Shown here: one piece after another, positions 1 to 8,199 of the stretch
Layout: each line of letters opens with the position of its first letter
How positions within the stretch are numbered: position 1 is the first letter of the stretch
Source: Ammonifex degensii KC4
Lineage (GTDB): Bacteria; Bacillota; Desulfotomaculia; Desulfotomaculales; Ammonificaceae
Length of the DNA: 64,000 nt
Reading direction: 5' to 3'
Assembly: GCF_000024605.1 (NCBI RefSeq)
Contig: NC_013385.1
Coordinates: 1,344,175-1,408,174, forward strand
The notes under the pieces: generated by a model
What the model was told of the DNA's origin: nothing
What the model saw: the letters and a program-made list of their open reading frames with translations, nothing else
The model's database searches: none
Position numbers and translations under genes: made by a program

Positions 1-459
1 CATGTTAGGTGAACAAACCAAGGCGAGTTCGTGAGGAGTCCCGTCTTCATAGAAGTCCAGTTGAACCTTTTCAAGGACCTCCAGGTACATTTCTGCAGTG
101 AACGGCCTTCCTCCGGCGTCGATCACGTTTCCTACTCCCTCGGCGCTTTTCGATATCTCTCCGTAGAAGTGCCGGGCCACTTGCGATTCTATTTCCTCTG
201 CTGCGGTATCGATCCTGGCAATTATGTCTTTCGTGGTGATGCTATCCCACTGCGACAAATCTAACGAGATTTTGCTTGAAGCCTCTTTGAATTCGTCCTC
301 AACCACTGAACCATCAGCCCTGACAATGCGATAGCGATGTCCTTCGTGATAACGTAAGTGTTTGGCTCTTTGAAAGAGCCATGGCATCGAGCGGGTCTGT
401 ATTCGCTTACTGAGAGCTTCAAGGATCTTCTCTTTAACCTTGGGAAAATCAGGTAGCAT
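1..459 (-). CDS. unknown protein, partial (runs off left edge)
   Basis: A minus-strand frame is open from an ATG at 459 to the window edge, giving 153 codons without a stop. A strong Shine-Dalgarno (GGGAGGG, 469-475) sits 9 bases upstream of that ATG; an in-frame ATG further upstream overlaps the SD and is less likely. The N-terminus is helical and charged (MLPDFPKVKEKILEALSKR), followed by a mixed region with the motif VIDAGGRPFTAEMYLEVLEK. I do not recognise the family. It lies 98 bases downstream of the methyltransferase fragment and could be the last gene of the defence operon. It is visibly more AT-rich than its neighbours, which suggests a different origin. The C-terminus is not visible. 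Confidence 0.6.
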   Translation of the reverse strand, partial: MLPDFPKVKEKILEALSKRIQTRSMPWLFQRAKHLRYHEGHRYRIVRADGSVVEDEFKEASSKISLDLSQWDSITTKDIIARIDTAAEEIESQVARHFYGEISKSAEGVGNVIDAGGRPFTAEMYLEVLEKVQLDFYEDGTPHELALVCSPNM

Positions 460-557
460 ACTGGCGATCCCTCCCATCGAATTCTACAGTTTTAATGACT
501 TTATACTCCGCTTTCGCCCGCACCTCAAATAGAGGTATGCCTCCTATGCCTCCTTTC

Positions 558-1613
558 TTACCCGAACAATTTGTCCCACGCTTCGAGCACCAGACGCTTT
601 GTTCGGTATTCGCCGTACTGGCGCTCTTCTTTTTCTTTGAGTACGCGAAAAGTCTCGCCGGGGAAGTCGGGGCCAAAGACATCCCTGGGGTCGAGGATGT
701 AGCGCAGTTCATCCCGGGTCAGCCCGTAGAGCTTGGCGTAGTAGGCGTCGAGCTCGGCGCGGATGACGGCGCGGCGCTCGGAATCCCAGCGGAAGGGTGG
801 TATCGCTTCGGCGTCCGGGTGGACCTTTGGTGACCTGCCGCGGCATTCCTGCCAGCGGCGGGCGATTTCTTGGCGCAGCTCCCGCGGGCACTCTTGCCAA
901 ACCTCCCGCGCAAATGCTTCTAGGTCCCAGGCGGTATAAATTAGCTCTAGCACGCGGGGAACGATGAAGGAGAGGTCGGATTCGGTATAGGCATCGGGCG
1001 GGAGGACGGGAAGTTGTTTAAAAGTTACATACTTTAAATGTACACCTGGAATCTTTTGACGTGCAGTATAATCGAAAACAAATGTGTTAAAATTAGCCAT
1101 TAGACAACATACTTCTCTTGTAGGTTTTGGTGGAAACATTAGCAAGAAGGTATCCCCGCACCCCAAACGAGGAGCAACAGCAGCTACAACGGTACGTTCA
1201 TTGGTGGCGTTTGTTATGTCCCGCCAGCCCATCAGCCAACCCCGCTCCCACTTCCAGAGGAGCTGCGTACCGTCGCGGCTCCATTGCTCAAGCCGCTCCT
1301 CCACCTCCTCCGCCGGTACCCAATAGCGCGGCAGGACGAAGTAATGCGGGTCGGCGTACTCTTCCTCCCGCGGCGTGGGGAGGTGAGTGCTGGAGGTGTT
1401 TGGCGGCACGCCCTTATAAGTGCCGAAGCGGTGGTCGAACTGCCAGATCATCTTGGCCTCGTAGAGGGGCAGCCAGATCTCGTCCCCGCGCACGTAACAG
1501 AGTCCGTCGGGCCGGCCGAGCTCCCGGCCGCGCACGAGCACGTATCCCTGGTCCTCCAGCTCCTGCGTCGTGCGGAAGAGGTGGCTGTCGTTGGACATAT
1601 CAAACATCCTCAT
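558..1613 (-). CDS. DNA methyltransferase, C-terminal part separated by frameshift
   Basis: This frame (351 codons from an ATG at 1613) continues the methyltransferase encoded upstream at 1600-4557. It contains the conserved block FDMSNDSHLFRT, the stretch LPLYEAKMIWQFDHRF and the block FNTFVFDYTARQK followed by KQLPVLPP. These are typical of the C-terminal recognition region of large Eco57I/PglX-like adenine methyltransferases and never start a protein. Reading one base less in the G run at 1637-1642 joins the upstream frame to ENPWGVRFMRMFDM, the expected family sequence. The two pieces together would make about 1,332 residues. Independent translation is possible from the ATGs at 1613 or 1604 but has no good ribosome-binding site. 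Most simply this is the detached half of a disrupted gene. Confidence 0.8.
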   Translation of the reverse strand: MRMFDMSNDSHLFRTTQELEDQGYVLVRGRELGRPDGLCYVRGDEIWLPLYEAKMIWQFDHRFGTYKGVPPNTSSTHLPTPREEEYADPHYFVLPRYWVPAEEVEERLEQWSRDGTQLLWKWERGWLMGWRDITNATNERTVVAAVAPRLGCGDTFLLMFPPKPTREVCCLMANFNTFVFDYTARQKIPGVHLKYVTFKQLPVLPPDAYTESDLSFIVPRVLELIYTAWDLEAFAREVWQECPRELRQEIARRWQECRGRSPKVHPDAEAIPPFRWDSERRAVIRAELDAYYAKLYGLTRDELRYILDPRDVFGPDFPGETFRVLKEKEERQYGEYRTKRLVLEAWDKLFG

Positions 1614-4557
1614 AAACCTTACGCCCCACGGGTTTTCCCCCCGTCTGCTCGTTGACCAGCACCGGCACGCGCCGGTAGATTTTCTTGGTCAGCTCAGCGT
1701 CTTCGCGGGTGCGGAAGACGGGACAGGTGCGGGTGTTGGGGTTAAAGAGGGCCAAGTCCTCCGGGCTCATCTCAAAGACGCGGCGGCCGTCGCGCAATTG
1801 CTCGGTGCGGGTGAGGAAGAAGGCAAAGCGCAGCGGAGTTTTTTCTTCCCCTTGGCCCCGCATGGTAAGGAGGGAGAACTTATAGCGACTGTCGACTGCC
1901 GGGAAAATTCCCTCGCGGTTTTCGAAGTCATAAAGGCTCACCAGCCGCCCGGTCTCCACCAGGTGGGCGAAGAAGTGCTTGTTGGTGTCGTCGGTGGCGA
2001 TGCCCGTGGGGAGCACCACGCCGGTGCGTCCGCCCGGGCGGAGGAGCTGGGAGAAAAGCTCGGCAAAGACGCTGTAAGTGTTGATGTCGCCGCGGGCGGT
2101 AAGCGGAAAGCGGCCGCTGGCCCGCAGGAATTTGCTTTGAGCCTCGGCGGCGTGCTTGGCCTCCTGATATTCCTCCCAGAGGGCAGGGTTGGTGGCCGGC
2201 AGGGCTTTAATGAGCCGCCGGCGCTCCGCCTTATTGAGGGCGTTGGCAATCTTCGGATCCCGGGTGGCAAAGAACTCTTCCTCCTGGAGCTTGATGCGCT
2301 CCCAGGGCGGGTTGCAGAGCACCACGTCGAAGCCGCCCTGCTCAAAGACTTCGGGGAACTCCAGGGGCCAGTGGAAGAAGCGGTGCTTTCGCGCCAGGTT
2401 CTTGGCGGCTTCGGCCACGCGCGAACCAAGGCTTCGTCCCTCCAGATAAGAGAGGAGAGCATCGTTGGTCGGGATCCTTCCCTCTTCAAAGGCCTGCCGG
2501 GTGAGGCGGGCGAAGAAGGCGGCGGTGAAGATGTCGCACGCCGTGCGCCAGTACTCCTTAGCCTTCTCCAGCCCGGCGTAAAACTCGGCCTTGAGGCGGA
2601 CACTCTCCACCATGTCGTCGGACAGCTCGGACAGCCGCCGGTGCTCTTCCGCGAGCCGGCCGACCGGATCGGCAACCGCAGGGGAGCCGAAGGAGATGTA
2701 GGACTGGTCTTTCTCCCTCCGGTTCAGCCTCTTGAGCTGCTGCGCCAGTTTCCTCTCGTCCCCTTCGACCGGGTCGAAGGCCTCCTCGGGGATGCCCTTC
2801 CGCAGCACCCCCAGGTCGAGGACCCCCACCAGGGAGTCCCCGCACTTGATGCGGTGATCGAGGAAAGTGAGGGGCTTTCCGGGCAGGTGCCCCTCAATCC
2901 ATAAGGCCACCTTGCAGAGCTCCACGGCCATCGGGTTTTTGTCCACGCCGTAGAGGCAGTGGGTAATGACCTCCCGCACGGCCTCACGTACTTCCTCCGG
3001 CGCCGGCTCGTCCGCCCCGGTGCGCACCCGGGCCAGCTCCGCCCCCAGCCGGCGCGCCGCCGTCAGCAGGAAGTGGCCAGAGCCGCAAGCCGGGTCGCAG
3101 ACTTTTATCGACAGGAGGGCCCTTTCCTTCTCCTCGGGCGAGCCTGCCTCCTTGAGCCTCTCCTCCATCACAGGCACGAGGGCGCTTTTCACCAGTTCCT
3201 CGACCAGTTCGCGCGGGGTGTAGTAGGAGCCGGTGGACTTGCGCTCCGTCCCGGGGGCGAGGTCGAAGTCGGCTTGGCCGGGGAAGACGGGACAGTAGTC
3301 CAGCAGGCTCTCGTAGACGCTGCCCAGTTCCTCCACGTCCAGAGCCGCGTAGTTGACCCGGCGCCAGGGAGAGCGATCGTCCTCCCGGTACACGGAGAGG
3401 TGCCAGAGAGCTTCCAGGAGCGACCGGTTGCTCAGGCTGAGGCCGGCCAGGTCGGCCAGGGCCTGGGACTCGAAGAGGGGCCCGTTGAGCGGGGGCAGTC
3501 CCAGGTGCTTCCCCAACTCTTCCTCCTCCAGGAGGCGGAAGGTGACCTTGAGCCCTTCCCAGAGATCGCCGTGCTCGGTGTAGGCCCGCCGGTTCTCGCA
3601 CAGCCGACGCAGCCGGGTGACGCTGTAGTGCTCCCGGTAGACCCGGTTGGCGGTGAGCAGGTCGCGCTCCTCCGCCACCAAGAGGAAAAGGAGCCGGTAG
3701 ACCAGGCGCAGGAGCTGCCGGTAGTAGTCGGCGGCCGAGAGTTCGCCGGAGGCGATTTTGTCTCTGAGAAGCTGGTTGTCCGGGTGCCGGAGAAAGCCCC
3801 GCCCCAGGATCTTTATCGCCTTCTCCACCCCGTCCCGCAGGCGGTCGCGGACACGGCCGCCCTGCTCTATCGTGTCAAGGTAGTACCTCTCCAGCCAGCA
3901 GTCGGCGGGGGGCCCTCCTTCCCGTGGCAGGCGGGAGCGGTGGGCCAGGCGGTAAAAGAGGACAAAGTCGGCGAAGTTCCGCCCCTCCATCATCTCCCGC
4001 AGGTCGAACTCTATGTAGGCAGGCCTGGTGAGGCAAGGGGAGGCCCGGAGGATGCGGAAGGCAAAGCCGTTGGTGACCACGCCCCAGAGGTGCTCCGAGC
4101 GGTTGAGGTACTCCTGGACCAGGGAGTGGGGAGCGAGCCGCGGCCTACCCGCGGGCGGGCGGCGGTCCAGCGGCTGGCGGCAGCCCACGATGTGCACCGG
4201 AGGGGCGTCGTCACTCGTGCCAGCGCGGTGGGAGATGGCGTAGGTCTTCCCTTCCACCTCTGCAGCCCGGGGCATGTAGACCAGTTCGTACCCCAGGAGG
4301 CTCAGCAGCGGGATCACCCACTGGTCCCGGGTAGCGCTGGTAGCAGGGTCAGACTCGGGAAGGCGGTCCAGGCGGTGCAGGAAGGCCTGCCAGTGCTCCA
4401 ACGCCTCCTGCCAGGCCGCGGCAGCTTCGCTCTCTACCCTTCCCTTCTCCAGCCCGAAGTCCTCCGGGCGCTGGCCCTCAGCCACGCCGTCGTAGATCCG
4501 GTCGACGAGGTCTGCGGCCAAAACGCCTCCCTCAATCCTCAGGCAGGAAAAGCGCAC
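1600..4557 (-). CDS. adenine-specific DNA methyltransferase, N-terminal and catalytic part (DISARM/PglX-like)
   Basis: This is a 985-codon frame starting with GTG at 4557, which overlaps the TAG stop of the upstream helicase by one base (TAGTG). It shows SAM-binding motif I (CDPACGSGHFLLTAARR), the following LYGVDKNPMAVELCKVALW block and the catalytic motif IV NPPWERIK of N6-adenine methyltransferases. The N-terminal 500 residues resemble the helical region of large single-chain type II/DISARM MmeI/Eco57I-like enzymes. In the DISARM and BREX families this enzyme marks self DNA. The reading frame stops at 1600 just after a GGGGGGAAAACCCG run; dropping one G restores continuity with the 558-1613 frame. 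Catalytic motifs survive, but the recognition part is out of frame, so activity is doubtful unless the run slips. Confidence 0.85.
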   Translation of the reverse strand: MRFSCLRIEGGVLAADLVDRIYDGVAEGQRPEDFGLEKGRVESEAAAAWQEALEHWQAFLHRLDRLPESDPATSATRDQWVIPLLSLLGYELVYMPRAAEVEGKTYAISHRAGTSDDAPPVHIVGCRQPLDRRPPAGRPRLAPHSLVQEYLNRSEHLWGVVTNGFAFRILRASPCLTRPAYIEFDLREMMEGRNFADFVLFYRLAHRSRLPREGGPPADCWLERYYLDTIEQGGRVRDRLRDGVEKAIKILGRGFLRHPDNQLLRDKIASGELSAADYYRQLLRLVYRLLFLLVAEERDLLTANRVYREHYSVTRLRRLCENRRAYTEHGDLWEGLKVTFRLLEEEELGKHLGLPPLNGPLFESQALADLAGLSLSNRSLLEALWHLSVYREDDRSPWRRVNYAALDVEELGSVYESLLDYCPVFPGQADFDLAPGTERKSTGSYYTPRELVEELVKSALVPVMEERLKEAGSPEEKERALLSIKVCDPACGSGHFLLTAARRLGAELARVRTGADEPAPEEVREAVREVITHCLYGVDKNPMAVELCKVALWIEGHLPGKPLTFLDHRIKCGDSLVGVLDLGVLRKGIPEEAFDPVEGDERKLAQQLKRLNRREKDQSYISFGSPAVADPVGRLAEEHRRLSELSDDMVESVRLKAEFYAGLEKAKEYWRTACDIFTAAFFARLTRQAFEEGRIPTNDALLSYLEGRSLGSRVAEAAKNLARKHRFFHWPLEFPEVFEQGGFDVVLCNPPWERIKLQEEEFFATRDPKIANALNKAERRRLIKALPATNPALWEEYQEAKHAAEAQSKFLRASGRFPLTARGDINTYSVFAELFSQLLRPGGRTGVVLPTGIATDDTNKHFFAHLVETGRLVSLYDFENREGIFPAVDSRYKFSLLTMRGQGEEKTPLRFAFFLTRTEQLRDGRRVFEMSPEDLALFNPNTRTCPVFRTREDAELTKKIYRRVPVLVNEQTGGKPVGRKVYEDV

Positions 4558-7418
4558 TAGCGCGTCACCCCCTTGGGCACGGGAAGCAGAACCAGGAGCC
4601 CGAGCAGGTCGGGAGGGAGTTGCGGGCGCACCGCCAGGCCCCGCCGGAGCAGGCCGGCGGCTGCCCTCACCCGCCGGTGAGCCTCCTCCAGCCGCCGAGC
4701 CCTCTCCCGAACCACGGCCTCGACCCGGGGCAGGAAACCCTCCCAGCGGCCCAGCATCTCGGACAGCACCTCGCGGCGCTCCTCCGCAGTGACGGGCGCT
4801 TCGGGGCCGGCCTCTGCGAGAAGCGAGAGGGCTTCTCCTTCCTCCAGCACCGTGACCTGATCCGGGAGGGTCCCACGAAAGCCTGCGACTAGCACCTCCT
4901 CGGCCAGCAGGCTCCGCTCCCGGCCAGGCTCGTCCAGCAGGTAGCGCACCCGCAGGAGCGTGAGGACCGTACGGCGCCGCACCTTGGTCGTGCGCACGAC
5001 ACCGCAGCGCGCCGCCGGCACGTTGCCCGCCCCGGCGAGGGCGCCTTCCAGCAGGTACCGGGCCAGGGCGGTGACAAAGGGGTGGTTCCGCCCCAGGTAC
5101 GTCGCCCCTTCGGGAGCAGGAGTCTCGAAGGCCACCCGCCACGGGTTCTCCGGCAGCGCCTGGCGCACGACAAAGGGGAGGTCGACGCCGCGGGGGACGT
5201 AAAGGCTGAAGCTACCGTCTCTATCCTGGCGGACCCCGCAACCCAGACGCTGCCAGGTGCTCAGCACGAACCGGCGCACCGCCCCGGGGTCGCCCAGGAC
5301 CCTGTCGGTCTCCTCCAGCTCCCGCTGCACCTCCTCGGGCTTGATGGACCGCTGGGCGAAGCGGGTGCGGGTCTCCTTCTCCCTGCCGGCGGCTTCGTCC
5401 CACCGTTTGTGAAACTCCTGCACGCGGGGGTCGCCGAAAAGGCTCAGCTGCACGTAACCGCGTCCCCCGTCCCTCGCGCGGGCGAAGAGGGCTCGCAGGA
5501 CGGCCTCCATGACCGACTCGCTGTCCTCGGGGACGGGCACCGACACCCCCAGGCTCCGGCGTATCTCTCTGGCCTTGCGCAGGAGCACGTCCAGCACCGC
5601 GCCGTCCACCGGGTTGTCCCGGCCGTAGAGGAGGACGGCCTTGACTTTCTTCGCCCGCTGCCCGAAGCGGTCCACCCTCCCCTCCCTCTGCTCCAGCCGG
5701 TTGGGGTTCCAGGGAAGGTCGTAGTGGACCACGGCGGTGAAGTAGTCCTGCAGGTTGACGCCCTCGCTCAGGCAGTCGGTGGCCACAAGGACGCGGCGCG
5801 GGTGGCGGGAAAGGGCCAGGACCGCCCCGCGCCGGTCCTCCTCCGGCCGGGCACCGGTCACCGCTTCCACAGCCAGGTCGGGAAAAGCGGGAGCCAGGCG
5901 GCGCCTGAGTTCCCCGGCCACGTACTCGGCTGTGGCCACGTACCGGCACCAGACCACGGGCTGGTACCCCTCCCGCAAAAGCTCGGACACCACCTGGGCG
6001 CACCGCACTACCTTGGTGTCCTCCTCGCTCCCGCACAGGGCTTGAGCCTGCCGGGCAAACTGGCGGAGCCTCTGCCGCTGAGCCTCCGAGAGTTCGCTCC
6101 CCCCTTCCTCCACCGCGTGAGCCGGCTCCGCGTCCACGGGCTCCTCGTCGGGCAGGTCGTAGACGAAGGGAGCGTAGGCAGCGTCCCCTACCTCCTTCTC
6201 CCCCTCGGGACGGCCTGAAGCCTGCTTCAGCAGGGCGGCCACGGCGGCGGCAGGACTTGACATAACACACCGCAGCAAGGAGAGGGCCGCCCAGAAGCAG
6301 ATGCGCCGGCGCCAGCCGGTGAGGGCCTCGCCGGCGCGCACGAGCTCCCGGCTGAAGCTGTAGACACGCTGGAAGAGGTCCCGGTACGCCGGGGATAGCT
6401 CGTAAGTTTCCTCCACGCTCTCCCGCTCCGGAAAGCAGGTGTGCTCGCCCAGCCAGCGTGCTATGTCCGGGCGGCGCCTCTGCACGAAGTGGCGCGCCAC
6501 TTCCTCCCGTTCTTTATCCGTGAGGCTGCGGAAGCTTAGTCTGGCGAAAGAGGGGCGCAGCAGTGCCAGCAGAGAGACAAAGGACTCCTCAATGCCGCTG
6601 TGGGGGGTAGCGGTGAGGAGCACGAGGTGCCTCCCGGGGTCGGCTGCCAGGGCTTTGAGCAACTCGTGGCGCTGCTGCTGGGCGCGGGAGGCACTGCCCG
6701 GCTGGGCCGCCCCGTGAGCCTCGTCCACGATCACGAAGCGGGGGCAGTGGATGAGAAAGTCCGCCCGGTGCCGCTCCGACTTGGCGTAGTCTATGCTGAC
6801 CACCAGGTGCTCGTAGTAGCTGAAGATGCTGGGCTCGCCGGGGGGCAAGCCGCGCTCCAGCCGGCTCACCGTGCCCGAGCGCACGACCTCCGCGTGGATG
6901 TGAAACTTCTCCGCCAGCTCCCTCTGCCACTGGTCGCAGAGGTAGGGCGGGCACAGCACACAGACGCGGTCTATCTCCCCCCGGTCGAGGAGTTCCCTGG
7001 CGATAAGCAGGGCCTCTATGGTCTTGCCCACACCCACGTCGTCGGCTATTAAGATACGCACCGGGTCGAGCCGCAGGGCCATCAGGAGAGGCACCAGTTG
7101 GTAGGCGCGGGGCCGCACCGAAATTCGGCCTAGACAGCGTAAAGGCGTGGCCCCGTCCCGCAACAGGAGCCGGGCGGCGTTCCACAGAAGTTCCACGCCG
7201 AGAACTTCCCCGGCTTCCTCCGGGGCGGGAAGGGGAAACGCCGCCGGCTCAAGCTTCTCCAGGCCCGCTTCGACCAGGGGGCGGTACACACCGCACTCCT
7301 CTTCCTCGTCCCCAACCAAGGGACGGAGCCTGATGACCTCCGGCGAACTCGAGGGCAGCACCACCCACTCGCGCCCCCGACAGCGCACGATACTGCCCGG
7401 TGCCGCTACCACGCCCAC
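4557..7418 (-). CDS. SNF2-family helicase (DrmD-like)
   Basis: A 953-residue superfamily 2 ATPase. The start is the GTG at 7418, one base after the preceding TAA, with GGGGGAGGG as Shine-Dalgarno. Visible motifs are Walker A in ADDVGVGKTIEA (residues ~126-133), DEAH in FVIVDEAHGA (~233), motif III LLTATPHSG, and motifs V-VI in ATDCLSEGVNLQDY and NRLEQREGRVDRFGQ. This set is characteristic of SNF2/RapA-like proteins and matches the DrmD subunit of class 1 DISARM. The C-terminal 300 residues are helical and charged and carry no motif I know. It sits between the DUF1998/nuclease gene and the methyltransferase, with 1-base spacing on both sides, so the four proteins were surely co-translated. It probably translocates on invading DNA; that role is inferred from the family. 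Confidence 0.88.
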   Translation of the reverse strand: MGVVAAPGSIVRCRGREWVVLPSSSPEVIRLRPLVGDEEEECGVYRPLVEAGLEKLEPAAFPLPAPEEAGEVLGVELLWNAARLLLRDGATPLRCLGRISVRPRAYQLVPLLMALRLDPVRILIADDVGVGKTIEALLIARELLDRGEIDRVCVLCPPYLCDQWQRELAEKFHIHAEVVRSGTVSRLERGLPPGEPSIFSYYEHLVVSIDYAKSERHRADFLIHCPRFVIVDEAHGAAQPGSASRAQQQRHELLKALAADPGRHLVLLTATPHSGIEESFVSLLALLRPSFARLSFRSLTDKEREEVARHFVQRRRPDIARWLGEHTCFPERESVEETYELSPAYRDLFQRVYSFSRELVRAGEALTGWRRRICFWAALSLLRCVMSSPAAAVAALLKQASGRPEGEKEVGDAAYAPFVYDLPDEEPVDAEPAHAVEEGGSELSEAQRQRLRQFARQAQALCGSEEDTKVVRCAQVVSELLREGYQPVVWCRYVATAEYVAGELRRRLAPAFPDLAVEAVTGARPEEDRRGAVLALSRHPRRVLVATDCLSEGVNLQDYFTAVVHYDLPWNPNRLEQREGRVDRFGQRAKKVKAVLLYGRDNPVDGAVLDVLLRKAREIRRSLGVSVPVPEDSESVMEAVLRALFARARDGGRGYVQLSLFGDPRVQEFHKRWDEAAGREKETRTRFAQRSIKPEEVQRELEETDRVLGDPGAVRRFVLSTWQRLGCGVRQDRDGSFSLYVPRGVDLPFVVRQALPENPWRVAFETPAPEGATYLGRNHPFVTALARYLLEGALAGAGNVPAARCGVVRTTKVRRRTVLTLLRVRYLLDEPGRERSLLAEEVLVAGFRGTLPDQVTVLEEGEALSLLAEAGPEAPVTAEERREVLSEMLGRWEGFLPRVEAVVRERARRLEEAHRRVRAAAGLLRRGLAVRPQLPPDLLGLLVLLPVPKGVTR

Positions 7419-7419
7419 C

Positions 7420-8199
7420 TTAATCTTCCCTCCCCCTGCCGAAAATGTCGGGGTAAGCCCGGACCTGCTCCTCCAGGTCCCGGTCGGAGCGGATGACCAC
7501 CACCCGGTAACCCAGTTCCCTGAGTTCCGCACGGCAGGCCTCGTCCCGCCGCCGCATCGCGTCCGCGTCGTGAACCGGACCATCGCAGAAGACGCAGATG
7601 TTGGGCTCGTAGAAGAAGTCGGGAATGGCCGGGTAGTCCGCCAAAGCTTTCTGGGCCTCGTCCGGAAGCCTCCGCCCGGTGCGGTAGAGGTGATCCAGAA
7701 AGCGGCGCTCCAGCTCCGAGCGTGAGTCGGTGAGGGAGCGAAGCCAGCGGTAGTGCTCATCGTAGGGACGCTCCGCCTTCTCCTCCCTGGTGAAGCCGGA
7801 GGCCAAGCGGGTCAGGGCCTCATACACGAGGTGGCGGTTGAGGCGGTGATGATCGAGTTGGTTGGTGTAGGAGAGAAGGCAACCGTAGCAGGCCCGCGCG
7901 CAGCCCTCCTCGGCACCAAAGTGGCAGCGCTTCAGGGCCGCGCGGGCCACCCTCGCCAGCGCCCCGCGGTCGCGCACCAACTGGCGCAGCACCCCTACCC
8001 CTCCCTCTGCAGCCTCCCAGTAGAGGATGGCGCGTGACTCCCCCTCCCCGATACGCTCGGAGGCGATCTCGGCCTCCTCCACCTGGAAGACCTGCTCCAT
8101 GCCCCGCTGAAGGGCGTACTGTAGAGTAGCCAAGAAGTCTTCTTCCCGCCAGGATGGGTCAAGGGGATAGACCAGCAGGAGGTTCTGGGTGTCCCTCAC
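7420..8199 (-). CDS. DUF1998 C-terminal domain fused to Vsr-like endonuclease domain
   Basis: A 259-codon frame whose first possible start is a GTG at 8199 that overlaps the upstream TGA as GTGA. Residues ~50-130 hold a DUF1998 core (ILYWEAAEGGVGVLRQLV, CHFGAEEGCARACYGCLLSY, NQLDHHRLNRHL) with three clustered cysteines. The last 100 residues resemble DUF559/Vsr PD-(D/E)XK nucleases (SELERRFLDHLYRTG, IPDFFYEPNICVFCDGPVHD, GYRVVVIRSD). In relatives the DUF1998 block is continuous with a helicase, and here the first half of that domain lies at the end of the 8196-12488 frame. So this is either a second polypeptide made by translational coupling or the tail of a frameshifted single gene. No good Shine-Dalgarno precedes the GTG, which favours the second reading. 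Confidence 0.75.
   Translation of the reverse strand: MRDTQNLLLVYPLDPSWREEDFLATLQYALQRGMEQVFQVEEAEIASERIGEGESRAILYWEAAEGGVGVLRQLVRDRGALARVARAALKRCHFGAEEGCARACYGCLLSYTNQLDHHRLNRHLVYEALTRLASGFTREEKAERPYDEHYRWLRSLTDSRSELERRFLDHLYRTGRRLPDEAQKALADYPAIPDFFYEPNICVFCDGPVHDADAMRRRDEACRAELRELGYRVVVIRSDRDLEEQVRAYPDIFGRGRED

Noticed and set aside
1630..1645. G-GGA-AAA slippery heptamer for -1 frameshifting in the methyltransferase
   Set aside because: A -1 shift there meets a TAA within five codons; the frame that continues is +1, which fits an inserted G and not -1 slippage.
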